A stretch of 28,682 bases of DNA from an uncultured Clostridia bacterium (GTDB taxonomy: Bacteria > Bacillota > Clostridia > Christensenellales > UBA1242), in NCBI GenBank assembly GCA_944384475.1, contig CALWTN010000018.1:1-28682 (forward strand), in the 5' to 3' direction. Position numbers and translations under genes: made by a program. Under the pieces are notes generated by a model. The model was not told the DNA's origin, did no database searches, and saw only the letters and a list, made by a program, of their open reading frames with translations. Each line of letters starts with the position of its first letter. The first letter of the stretch is position 1. Below, in pieces: positions 7,467 through 13,757 of the stretch.

Positions 7467-7862
7467 ATGACGGATTTTGAAATATTTACAAGGGAGGAAG
7501 TGACAAGGCTGTTGTTAGAATTGGGCGTGCCAGCAAACTTGCAAGGTTTCAGATGTTTGCAACAATGCATTATGAAAGTGATTGAAGATGCATCCTTGCT
7601 TCGCAAGGTGACCAAAAATTTGTATCCTTTGGTGGGCAAGGAGTTTGCCATAGCAGGATCGGTGGTGGAAAGAAGCATGCGACATTCAACTGACATTGGG
7701 TTTTACAAAACTGGTTTCAAACCTCTGTGTAAATTGTATAACATGAAAGAGCAGCGTTGGGGGTATAAGCCAACCAATAGTGAACTTATTGCACTGATAG
7801 CTGAATATGTTAGGATAAAAGCAGAAAAAAACGGGATAATGCCTGTAAACAAGGACGATTAA
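7467..7862 (+). CDS. Stand-alone Spo0A C-terminal DNA-binding domain protein
   Basis: The start is fixed at ATG 7467 by AAAGGAGG just upstream; earlier in-frame codons run through the promoter. The 131-residue product aligns by eye along its whole length with the effector domain of Spo0A, the master regulator of sporulation. Matching blocks are LGVPANLQGFRCLQQCIM, TKNLYPLVGKEFAI, VVERSMRHSTDIG (recognition-helix region, compare RVERAIRHA) and KPTNSELIALIAEYVRIK. The phosphoacceptor receiver domain, about 120 residues in Spo0A, is absent, and there is no sign of it in the AT-rich upstream region. Such a protein cannot be controlled by the usual phosphorelay and might bind DNA constitutively or compete with a full Spo0A. 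It has its own promoter, and a palindrome upstream hints at autoregulation. Family very likely; function inferred. Confidence 0.9.
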   Translation: MTDFEIFTREEVTRLLLELGVPANLQGFRCLQQCIMKVIEDASLLRKVTKNLYPLVGKEFAIAGSVVERSMRHSTDIGFYKTGFKPLCKLYNMKEQRWGYKPTNSELIALIAEYVRIKAEKNGIMPVNKDD

Positions 7863-7880
7863 TTAACTAATCGCCATTTT
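7856..7880 (+). terminator. Weak AT-rich terminator after the spo0A-like gene
   Basis: Stem CGATTA/TAATCG with loop ATTAAC overlaps the stop codon and is followed by GCCATTTTTTTT. The short stem makes it less certain. Confidence 0.5.
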
Positions 7881-7897
7881 TTTTCATATTAATTTCT

Positions 7898-9151
7898 ATG
7901 AAAAAATATTATTTTGTAGGAATCAGCGGTGTCAGCATGTCTTCGCTTGCGATGTTTTTAATAAGCGAAGGGCATCAAGTAAAAGGGTATGACAAAAAAA
8001 TATCTCCTTTCTTAGTCGAAAATGGTGTAGAGATTGACCAGCAGGAAGATTTTCAAAAAATAGATTGGGCAGATGAAATTGTTTATTCATCCGCTTTTAA
8101 TTTAAACTTTCCGTTGATCGATTATGCTCTCAAAATAAAAAAAATTGTAAAAGTTCGAGGGCAGTGTTTAGCAGAAATAGCGCAAAACTATCAAACAGTT
8201 GTTGCTGTGGCTGGTTCGCATGGGAAAAGCACAGTGACAGCGATGATTTACAATATTTTAAAATTTGCAGGCAAGCAGCCGTCTTTGCATGTTGGGGCAA
8301 ATTTGGTTGAATCGGGAAAGAATTATGATGTTTCAGATAAAGATTTTTTTGTGACGGAAGCGTGTGAATATCATGATAACTTTCTTTTTTTACATCCAAG
8401 CCTCAGCGTAGTGACAAATTTAGAAAGCGAGCATCTAGATTATTTTAAATCATTTGCACGAGAGCAAAAGTCATTTAATCAGTTTATAAAACAAAGTCAA
8501 CTTTGCATTTTAAAAAGCAGTTTTAAGGCAAAACGAATTAAGGCGGAAGCAAAATGCGTTAAATTTGATGTATACAAAGATGAAAGGTTTTTGATGAGTT
8601 TGAAACTTAAAATTGGAGGTGTTTACAACGTTCAAAATGCGCTGTTAGCCATTCAAGCTGCAAGGGCACTGGGTATAAGTTATTGTTATATCAAGTGTGG
8701 GCTTGAAAATTTTTTAGGGCTGCAAAAAAGGTTTGAGCATGTAAACGCCACTTGCTCAGCAACAGTCATATTAGACTATGCCCATCATCCAAGAGAGATT
8801 AAAAGCGTGTTTGAAAGTGTTAAGAAAATAAAAGCAAAGAAAATTGCGGTTTTTCAGCCTCACACTTATTCAAGGACGCAAGCATTTTTAAACGATTTTG
8901 TTAAGACTTTATCTCAATTTGACGAAGTGGTTTTGTTTAAAACTTTTGCAGCAAGAGAGGAGGAAAATTTTCAAGTTGAAATTAAGTTGATCAGCTTGCT
9001 TTCTAAAAACAAAAAGACGAGCATGTTTTATGACGTTTGTGCTTTGGTTGACAAATTGAAAACCTATCGCAAAGGCGATGTCGTTTGCATAATGGGGGCA
9101 GGAAATTTGCCAGAATTATTAAAACATCAAAATTTTATTTTGAAAGATTAA
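7898..9151 (+). CDS. murC: UDP-N-acetylmuramate--L-alanine ligase
   Basis: MurC adds L-Ala to UDP-MurNAc, the first amino acid of the peptidoglycan stem peptide, in the cytoplasm. The 417-residue protein is slightly shorter than the usual 440-470. The nucleotide-binding N-terminus is GISGVSMSSLA. The ATP loop is AGSHGKSTVTAM at about residues 105-116, with Ser where many MurC have Thr. The motif EACEYHDNFL and then NLESEHLDYF replace the EADESDGSF type and match the form I associate with Clostridia. DYAHHP near residue 295 and FQPHTYSRT follow as expected. MpL- and MurD-type ligases lack this combination. No Shine-Dalgarno precedes ATG 7898; a CATATT sits 7 nt upstream, so the gene may be leaderless, but I find no convincing -35. 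Confidence 0.95.
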   Translation: MKKYYFVGISGVSMSSLAMFLISEGHQVKGYDKKISPFLVENGVEIDQQEDFQKIDWADEIVYSSAFNLNFPLIDYALKIKKIVKVRGQCLAEIAQNYQTVVAVAGSHGKSTVTAMIYNILKFAGKQPSLHVGANLVESGKNYDVSDKDFFVTEACEYHDNFLFLHPSLSVVTNLESEHLDYFKSFAREQKSFNQFIKQSQLCILKSSFKAKRIKAEAKCVKFDVYKDERFLMSLKLKIGGVYNVQNALLAIQAARALGISYCYIKCGLENFLGLQKRFEHVNATCSATVILDYAHHPREIKSVFESVKKIKAKKIAVFQPHTYSRTQAFLNDFVKTLSQFDEVVLFKTFAAREEENFQVEIKLISLLSKNKKTSMFYDVCALVDKLKTYRKGDVVCIMGAGNLPELLKHQNFILKD

Positions 9152-9167
9152 GTTTTTTAGGTATAAT
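9140..9167 (+). promoter_or_regulatory. Promoter of the CofE-like gene
   Basis: TTGAAA (9140-9145) and TATAAT (9162-9167), 16 bp apart, overlap the end of murC. AAGGAAG follows as a ribosome-binding site. Confidence 0.7.
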
Positions 9168-9185
9168 TAAACAAAAGGAAGAAAT

Positions 9186-10367
9186 ATGAGGGCAGTTACT
9201 ACATCAGCATACGGCGTGAGAGCGCCAATAATTAGGGCAGGAGACAATTTAGTAAAAATTACCGCAGATTGCGTTTTGGAAGCAGCAAAGCAAAATGGGG
9301 TTAAATTAAAAGATAGAGATATTGTTGCCGTAACCGAAGCGGTTGTTGCAAAAAGCCAAGGCAACTTTGCAAGCGTGGAGGATATTTCAAAAGAAGTATC
9401 AAAAAAGATGGGGAAAGGCAAGGTGGGCTTGATTTTTCCAATTTTATCACGCAATCGTTTTTCGCAAATTTTAAGGGGAATTGTTGGCGGCGTTGACGAA
9501 CTTGTCATTCAACTTTCCTATCCGTTTGATGAAGTTGGAAATCCGCTTGTTTCAATCGACAAACTCTATGATCTTGGTATTCACAATTTTAATCAAGAGT
9601 TTTCCAGCGCCCAGTTTTATAATCTTGTGGGCAGCGTTCAGCATCCGTTTACGGGCATAGATTACATTAAAACCTATCTCGATATATGCGGCGGCAAGGC
9701 AAAAATGATTTTGAGCAATGATCCTTGCGATATTTTAAAGCACACCGACAAGGTTATATGCGCAGATATTCATTCAAGAAAGCGCAACAAAAAACTGCTT
9801 CTTGCAAATGGCGCAAAAAAGGTGCTGTGCCTTGACGAAATTTTAAATAAAAAATCAAAGGCGCACGGCTATCATCAAGATTTCGGCGTGCTTGGCTCAA
9901 ACATGTCAAGCGAAGGCATGATTAAGCTTTTTCCAAGAGATTGCCAAAAGTTTGTGGATAATTTGCAAAAAGAGCTTAAAAAACGCACAGGGTTAAATTT
10001 TGAATGCATGGTTTATGGTGATGGTGCGTTTAAAGATCCTGTTGGCGGAATTTGGGAGCTTGCCGATCCAGTTGTAAGCCCAGCTTACACCGAAGGACTT
10101 AAAGGCACACCAAATGAAATTAAGCTTAAATATGTGGCAGACAATCAGCTTGCGGCCTTAGACGGGCAAGAGGCGGTTGATGCCATGAAAAAACTAATAA
10201 AAAACAAAAGCAGCAATTTAAAGCATGATAATTCTTCGCTCGGCACAACTCCAAGGCGCATAACCGATTTGGTTGGCTCGCTTTGTGACTTGGTTAGTGG
10301 CAGCGGCGACAAAGGCACACCGATTGTGCTGATCACAGGCTACTTTGACAATTATTCAACCGAATAA
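9186..10367 (+). CDS. CofE-like (coenzyme F420-0:glutamate ligase family) protein
   Basis: The 393-residue protein resembles the CofE family, which in methanogens and actinobacteria joins glutamate to coenzyme F420-0 with GTP. The N-terminal segment (RAPIIRAGDNL, RDIVAVTEAVVAKSQGN) and the later VYGDGAFKDPVGGIWELADP fit the family. It is about 140 residues longer than methanogen CofE. No other F420-biosynthesis gene (cofC, cofD, fbiC-like) is in the window, and this type of bacterium is not known for F420. The real substrate is therefore probably something else that receives an amino acid by amide ligation. The neighbour is murC, itself an amino-acid ligase, but a separate promoter argues against a tight operon. 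ATG 9186 is set by AAGGAAG. Fold family fairly sure; reaction unknown. Confidence 0.8.
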   Translation: MRAVTTSAYGVRAPIIRAGDNLVKITADCVLEAAKQNGVKLKDRDIVAVTEAVVAKSQGNFASVEDISKEVSKKMGKGKVGLIFPILSRNRFSQILRGIVGGVDELVIQLSYPFDEVGNPLVSIDKLYDLGIHNFNQEFSSAQFYNLVGSVQHPFTGIDYIKTYLDICGGKAKMILSNDPCDILKHTDKVICADIHSRKRNKKLLLANGAKKVLCLDEILNKKSKAHGYHQDFGVLGSNMSSEGMIKLFPRDCQKFVDNLQKELKKRTGLNFECMVYGDGAFKDPVGGIWELADPVVSPAYTEGLKGTPNEIKLKYVADNQLAALDGQEAVDAMKKLIKNKSSNLKHDNSSLGTTPRRITDLVGSLCDLVSGSGDKGTPIVLITGYFDNYSTE

Positions 10368-10388
10368 ACCGCCAAATGCGGTTTTTTT
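10367..10388 (+). terminator. Terminator after the CofE-like gene
   Basis: Stem AACCGC/GCGGTT with loop CAAAT begins at the last base of the stop codon and is followed by a T run. Confidence 0.9.
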
Positions 10389-10422
10389 GTATTAAAAAAC
10401 AAACCAAACGCATGCTAAAAGC

Positions 10423-10617
10423 ATGTATTATAATTATCACGCAAAAGCCAAACGGCTGATTAAAGAGGGCAGGCTGATTGGTTATCAAATTGTTGAAAGC
10501 TATCACGGAATTTCGCCTGCCTTAGTTTTGTATTTTGATAATCACACTCCAATGCCAATTAGGCAACATCGTTGGAGTGAATATTTTGCCTTATTTGATG
10601 AATTATATGGAAAATAA
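10423..10617 (+). CDS. Conserved 64-residue protein of unknown function
   Basis: This small basic-aromatic protein begins MYYNYHAKAKRLIKEGRL and contains YHGISPALVLYF and PMPIRQHRW. I recall similar short proteins in Clostridia that carry the transferred label thermostable hemolysin delta-VPH. The sequence shows no signal peptide or membrane segment, so a hemolysin role is not supported. ATG 10423 has no ribosome-binding site and lies in the right arm of a perfect hairpin, CATGCT-AAA-AGCATG (10411-10425). The coding frame itself looks genuine (balanced composition, conserved-looking His/Tyr/Pro motifs). Function unknown. Confidence 0.7.
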   Translation: MYYNYHAKAKRLIKEGRLIGYQIVESYHGISPALVLYFDNHTPMPIRQHRWSEYFALFDELYGK

Positions 10618-10628
10618 TTATAAAACCC

Positions 10629-10657
10629 TTGCTTTTTTTGTTATATTTTGCTAAAAT
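10629..10657 (+). promoter_or_regulatory. Promoter of tRNA-Glu
   Basis: TTGCTT (10629-10634) and TAAAAT (10652-10657) are 17 bp apart. The predicted start is about 10 nt before the mature tRNA. Confidence 0.8.
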
Positions 10658-10674
10658 TACAAAGTCTAGCATAT

Positions 10675-10749
10675 GGTCCCTTGGTCAAGAGGTCAAGACG
10701 CCGCCCTCTCACGGCGGAATCAGGGGTTCGATTCCCCTAGGGACTACCA
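10675..10749 (+). tRNA. tRNA-Glu (anticodon CTC)
   Basis: The 75-nt sequence folds as a standard tRNA. The acceptor stem is GGTCCCT/AGGGACT with discriminator A. The D stem is GTC/GAC. The anticodon stem is CCGCC/GGCGG with anticodon CTC at 10708-10710, which reads GAG. The T arm is AGGGG-TTCGATT-CCCCT. The 3' CCA is encoded. CTC is the less common glutamate anticodon in bacteria and normally supplements a TTC tRNA elsewhere. A strong promoter and terminator flank the gene, so it is a single-gene unit. Confidence 0.96.
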
Positions 10750-10752
10750 GTT

Positions 10753-10778
10753 AAAAGCCTTGCGTTGCAAGGCTTTTT
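10753..10778 (+). terminator. Terminator of tRNA-Glu (first copy)
   Basis: Stem AAAAGCCTTGC/GCAAGGCTTTT, loop GTT, T run, starting 4 nt after the tRNA CCA. An identical copy lies at 10879-10904; read from the minus strand, that copy can also end the LRR transcript. Confidence 0.9.
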
Positions 10779-10818
10779 GATTAAAGAAGATAGGGGAATC
10801 GAACCCCTGGGTTCGTCG

Positions 10819-10875
10819 GGTCCCCGAAAAATGATTTTATCATTTTTTGGGTGTGGGTTCCCCTAGGGACTACCA
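10819..10875 (+). other. tRNA-like remnant: tRNA-Glu acceptor ends around a hairpin
   Basis: The 57-nt segment begins GGTCCC, as tRNA-Glu does, and ends with the exact tRNA 3' end AGGGACTACCA. The two ends can pair as an acceptor stem. The D, anticodon and most of the T arm are missing. In their place is a 12-bp hairpin (10823-10834 with 10840-10851, core AAAAATGA/TCATTTTT), which uses some of the same C residues as the acceptor stem, so the two folds compete. A functional tRNA is excluded. Confidence 0.55.
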
Positions 10876-10960
10876 GTTAAAAGCCTTGCGTTGCAAGGCT
10901 TTTTTATTTTAAATAGAAAGGGGAATCGAACCCCTGGGTTCGTCTGGGATAATAATTTTC

Positions 10961-12580
10961 TTAACGCTCTAACAATGCTGCTTTCATTATTTTTTTCGAA
11001 TTTGGGTGGGCTTCTAAGAAACCTTCTCCAATCGTTTGAACCTTAGGCAGATCGATGTGAATTAAGGATTGGTTATGAAACAAGAAGTCATGTCCAATTG
11101 TTTGGACCTTAGGCAGATCGATGTGAGTTAAGGATTGGTTGTTATATAAGAAGTCATGTCCAATTGTTTGGACCTTAGGCAGATCGATGTGAGTTAAGGA
11201 TTGGTTTTTACCCAAAAAGCAATTCCCAATAGTTTGAACATTAGGCAGATCGATGTGAGTTAAGGATTGGTTATAATACAAGAATTCATTTCCAATTTCT
11301 TGAACCTTAGGTAGATCGATGTGAGTTAAGGATCGGTTGTTACCCAAAAAGTAATTCCCAATTGTTTGAACATTAGGCAGATCGATGTGAGTTAAGGATC
11401 GGTTCCAATACAAGAAGGGAGCTCCAATAGTTTGAACATTAGGCAGATCGATGTGAGTTAAGGATCGGTTTTTACCCAAAAAGCGATTTCCAATAGTTTG
11501 AACATTAGGGTTGGAGTAGCCAACAATTTCATTGTGGTTGTTTAGCGAGATTGTAATTAGTTCTCCAACACTTGGTGTGATTTGAATGGTTAAACCGTCT
11601 TGACTTGGGATGCGTTTAATTTCTTGAATTTGTCCAATTGTTTCAATAAAACTGTCCTGATAGTCATTTTTGTCGTATTGCGAGATTGTTTTATTTTTGA
11701 TGTCTAAAACGAAATTGTCAAAAACAATAAAATTTTCTTTGTCGAAGGTTTCAACTTCTCCGTTATCAATAATTAAATTATTTGGGCAGTAATATATGTT
11801 ATTGCTCTCAAAATTATATTTATAATATTTTCCGTCATTTGCTTGAACATAGCCTGGCAATTCAAATGTTTTGTTTTTCTCCACAAGATTTAGGTGGAAG
11901 GTGTCTGCAAATGCTTGGGTGAGACCTTCAATTATGTTGTCTAAATTGTTGCCAAAGGTGGCGTCAGGGTTAACATCGCGAATTGTGTGGTTATATCTAT
12001 TTTTAATCGAAAGGCTGTTGGTTTTGCCTCTTGAAAATTGAATGCTGATTACACTTGTGCCGTAATCATCTTCTCTTCTTGGGTTTTCAAAATCTTCTCT
12101 TCTTATTTCATCAACATTTTTTTTAACAGCAAACCAAACTCGGCACGTTCTCAATCTTCCACCATTGAAAGTGCAAAGTTCTTCGCCTTTATAATAAGCA
12201 GGGGTGCCACCATGATATTCAGGGGTTGGTTCGCCACGATAGTAATAATGTCTAAACTTTTGAATGTCTTCTTCGGTTTCACATTCAGGATAGAGTATGT
12301 AACCAGCTCTGTCTAAAAGTTCCTCAGGTGAAAAGTTTGCTTTTTGAGAAAGAGCGCTATCGTCAGTAATAGCAAAACTATAAATATAATCCTTAAAAGG
12401 TGTTGTAAGATTATTATTGACTATATCGTCATATAATTCTCGGCTTGGTAAAAAATGATCACTAATGAGTTGTTTTAACAAGCCTTCTTTTTCCAGTATG
12501 GTTGGGAATAAACTGCGGCACAGATGTGAAAATTTTTCACCATAATGTTTTTTTATCCATTTTAAATCTGCATTTTCCAT
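10961..12580 (-). CDS. Leucine-rich-repeat protein with highly homogeneous C-terminal repeats
   Basis: The protein has 539 residues and no signal peptide or membrane helix, so it appears cytosolic unless exported by another route. Residues 1 to about 350 form a non-repetitive region with blocks such as YHGGTPAYYKGEEL, ISIQFSRGKTNSLSIKNR and NPDATFGNNLDNI. I do not know the function of this region, though I believe similar N-termini occur on LRR proteins of uncultured bacteria. Residues about 358-511 are seven 22-residue repeats of the BspA/LRR_5 kind with the pattern P-x-V-Q-T-I-G-x-x-F-L-x-x-N-x-S-L-T-H-I-D-L, then a partial eighth repeat and a short basic tail. The four x positions around FL vary while the rest is nearly constant. 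ATG 12580 lies 1 nt after the stop of the upstream small gene, so translation is probably coupled. Confidence 0.85.
   Translation of the reverse strand: MENADLKWIKKHYGEKFSHLCRSLFPTILEKEGLLKQLISDHFLPSRELYDDIVNNNLTTPFKDYIYSFAITDDSALSQKANFSPEELLDRAGYILYPECETEEDIQKFRHYYYRGEPTPEYHGGTPAYYKGEELCTFNGGRLRTCRVWFAVKKNVDEIRREDFENPRREDDYGTSVISIQFSRGKTNSLSIKNRYNHTIRDVNPDATFGNNLDNIIEGLTQAFADTFHLNLVEKNKTFELPGYVQANDGKYYKYNFESNNIYYCPNNLIIDNGEVETFDKENFIVFDNFVLDIKNKTISQYDKNDYQDSFIETIGQIQEIKRIPSQDGLTIQITPSVGELITISLNNHNEIVGYSNPNVQTIGNRFLGKNRSLTHIDLPNVQTIGAPFLYWNRSLTHIDLPNVQTIGNYFLGNNRSLTHIDLPKVQEIGNEFLYYNQSLTHIDLPNVQTIGNCFLGKNQSLTHIDLPKVQTIGHDFLYNNQSLTHIDLPKVQTIGHDFLFHNQSLIHIDLPKVQTIGEGFLEAHPNSKKIMKAALLER
11046..11507 (-). 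repeat. Seven in-frame 66-bp tandem repeats (LRR units)
   Basis: The core GGCAGATCGATGTGAGTTAA recurs every 66 bp, starting at 11046, 11112, 11178, 11244, 11310, 11376 and 11442, with a few single-base changes. Each unit encodes one 22-residue LRR. Near identity at the DNA level indicates recent expansion or ongoing homogenisation. Confidence 0.95.
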
Positions 12581-12581
12581 T

Positions 12582-12875
12582 TTATCCGTATATCCTTTTT
12601 AAAATATATTTTTTATCTTTTGTTATAAGCACTGCAATATCTCTTTGATTTATGTTAAATTCGTCAGCATCTAAAACTTCAAATGTATATAGTTGAGAAA
12701 ACCACTCGTTTTTTGGATTTACTAAATCTTCATTAAGTAAAATCATATCATTAACTTTTGGAGCATCCACTTTATAGAACTCTAAAATAAGGCTGTATTG
12801 CTTTTTGGTTTTTGTGTCTTGCAAAATATATTGATTGAACTTTTTTATTTCTTTTATTTTTAAATTTAAATCCAT
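12582..12875 (-). CDS. Small protein of unknown function, first gene of the LRR operon
   Basis: I place the start at ATG 12875 (97 residues, MDLNLKIKEIKK). An in-frame ATG four codons upstream lies within the ribosome-binding site GGAGGG itself, so it is unlikely to be used. The protein is short, rich in Lys, Ile, Asp and Asn, and probably beta-rich (YILQDTKTKKQYSLILEFY, DIAVLITKDKKYILKRIY). It has no membrane segment and no motif I recognise. The stop codon is 1 nt from the LRR start, so both proteins are likely made together. A partner or immunity-like role for the LRR protein is possible but only inferred from gene order. Confidence 0.75.
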   Translation of the reverse strand: MDLNLKIKEIKKFNQYILQDTKTKKQYSLILEFYKVDAPKVNDMILLNEDLVNPKNEWFSQLYTFEVLDADEFNINQRDIAVLITKDKKYILKRIYG

Positions 12876-12895
12876 TGTGCCCTCCATATATGAAG

Positions 12896-12924
12896 ATTAT
12901 ACCACATGATAAAGTCAAAAACAA
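12896..12924 (-). promoter_or_regulatory. Extended -10 promoter of the LRR operon
   Basis: On the minus strand: TTGTTT (12924-12919), 17 bp, then TGGTATAAT with consensus TATAAT at 12901-12896 and the TG of an extended -10. GGAGGG follows 10 nt later. Confidence 0.8.
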
Positions 12925-12950
12925 TAACATATTTTAATTTTAAACCAATT

Positions 12951-12981
12951 AAAAAAGAATAAAGCGTTGCATTTATTCTTT
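12951..12981 (-). terminator. Terminator of the mazF operon
   Basis: Stem AAAGAATAAA/TTTATTCTTT (12954-12963 with 12972-12981), loop of 8, followed on the minus strand by a T run. It lies about 40 bp past the mazF stop codon. Confidence 0.7.
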
Positions 12982-13022
12982 CTTGCGTATTACAAAAAGT
13001 TTAATATAAGTAACAATAAGTA

Positions 13023-13382
13023 CTAACCTTTATCTGCAAAGCCGAGCGAAATTAAAATTGCTCGGTTTATTTCTTTCATTTTGCCCTCTTCAAGGGCGGT
13101 TATTTTTTCACGCAAACGGCGTTTGTCAAGCGTTCTGATTTGTTCTAAAAGTGCCACGCTGTCTTTTGGCAGATGATATTTTTCAGCCGAAAGTTCTATG
13201 TGTGTTGGAAGGTGGGCTTTGTCAAGTTTGCTTGTGATGGCAGTTACAATCACAGTGGGGGAATATTTATTTCCAACATTGTTTTGTATAATCAAAACAG
13301 GCCTTATCCCGCCTTGTTCGCTTCCAACAACGGGACTTAGGTCTGCCATATAAATTTCACCTCGTTTAACGCTATTTTCCAT
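13023..13382 (-). CDS. mazF: MazF/PemK-family endoribonuclease toxin (NdoA/EndoA type)
   Basis: The toxin cleaves single-stranded mRNA at short specific sequences and is neutralised by a partner protein. The 119-residue product (VKRGEIYMADLSPVVGSEQG at the start) matches Bacillus subtilis NdoA closely by eye. Matching blocks are GGIRPVLIIQNNVGN, PTVIVTAITS, LPTHIEL and SVALLEQIRTLDK. The Arg-Pro of the first loop and the Thr/Ser of the ITS block, typical of the active site, are present. I chose ATG 13382 over the upstream in-frame ATGs because it fits the family start, with AAAGGA just before it. The gene overlaps the upstream small gene by 11 nt, the usual layout of a toxin-antitoxin pair. 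The target sequence cannot be predicted. Confidence 0.95.
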   Translation of the reverse strand: MENSVKRGEIYMADLSPVVGSEQGGIRPVLIIQNNVGNKYSPTVIVTAITSKLDKAHLPTHIELSAEKYHLPKDSVALLEQIRTLDKRRLREKITALEEGKMKEINRAILISLGFADKG

Positions 13383-13596
13383 CCATCCTTTCCAAATCAT
13401 ATAAATCGGCGCTTTCAAGTTGGCTTAACTCGTCAGCCACAGCCTTGGGAAGAAAAAAATCTCCCTTCATAAGCAGTTTATGCGCTTTAAGCGAAGAAGT
13501 TTCCTTCTGCGCAAATTTCGCTAGGTCTCCATATTTTTCCTCAAATTCTTTAACCGCACTGTCAAGTTTCGTTTTAAAAATTTCTTTCTCGCTCAT
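13372..13596 (-). CDS. Putative antitoxin of the MazF toxin, unfamiliar type
   Basis: The protein has 74 residues. AAGAGG (13610-13605) precedes ATG 13596 by 8 nt. The N-terminal half (about residues 1-35) is highly charged and helical, with possible coiled-coil character. The C-terminal half (KGDFFLPKAVADELSQLES and then ADLYDLERMDG) is acidic at its end, as toxin-wrapping tails often are. I see neither the ribbon-helix-helix start of EndoAI-type antitoxins nor a clear AbrB/MazE swapped-hairpin domain. The 11-nt overlap with mazF and gene order support an antitoxin role; the family is not recognised. Confidence 0.7.
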   Translation of the reverse strand: MSEKEIFKTKLDSAVKEFEEKYGDLAKFAQKETSSLKAHKLLMKGDFFLPKAVADELSQLESADLYDLERMDGK

Positions 13597-13627
13597 TTTA
13601 TTAACCTCTTTAAAGCAATTTATTCGA

Positions 13628-13750
13628 TTTTAGATTGAGAATAATGCCGAATTATATGCATATGCTAAATGCGAAGATTGTCTAAATTTGTAATAAATAT
13701 TAGACAAAAAATTACTAATCAACTAATTATAGAAATAAATAATCTAAAAT
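13628..13750. promoter_or_regulatory. Divergent control region with repeated TTAGA/TCTAA half-sites
   Basis: The segment between the antitoxin and the XRE gene contains an inverted pair TTGTCTAA (13678-13685) and TTAGACAA (13700-13707). Single related sites are TTTTAGATTG (13628-13637) and TAATCTAAAAT (13740-13750), the latter overlapping a -10-like TAAAAT before the XRE gene. A minus-strand TATAAT (13656-13651) faces the antitoxin gene; its -35 region is next to TTGTCTAA. This is a plausible operator set for the XRE protein. Confidence 0.5.
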
Positions 13751-13757
13751 TACAATT

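Larger units (their letters stand above)
10732..10944. repeat. Tandem duplication (period about 126 bp) of the tRNA 3' end, terminator and inverted T-arm
   Basis: A perfect 47-bp direct repeat covers the tRNA 3' end and its terminator: 10732-10778 and 10858-10904. A second repeat of 26 bp (10792-10817 and 10919-10944) follows each copy. It contains GGGGAATCGAACCCC, the reverse complement of the tRNA-Glu T arm. The sequence between the shared blocks has diverged. The pattern resembles scars of site-specific recombination or slippage at a tRNA 3' end, but no integrase gene is in the window. Confidence 0.85.

Noticed and set aside
10423..10617. Hemolysin function for the 64-residue protein
   Set aside because: The label I recall for similar proteins is a transferred name; no secretion signal or membrane-active segment is seen.
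10858..10875. Second complete tRNA gene
   Set aside because: Only the 3' end of the tRNA is duplicated; D and anticodon arms are missing.
11046..11507. Regular 66-bp repeats as a CRISPR array
   Set aside because: The whole period is coding and in frame, with no separate repeat and unique spacer parts. It encodes 22-residue LRRs.
12876..12887. Longer start for the small LRR-operon gene at ATG 12887
   Set aside because: That ATG is immediately followed by, and overlaps, the GGAGGG ribosome-binding site that serves ATG 12875.
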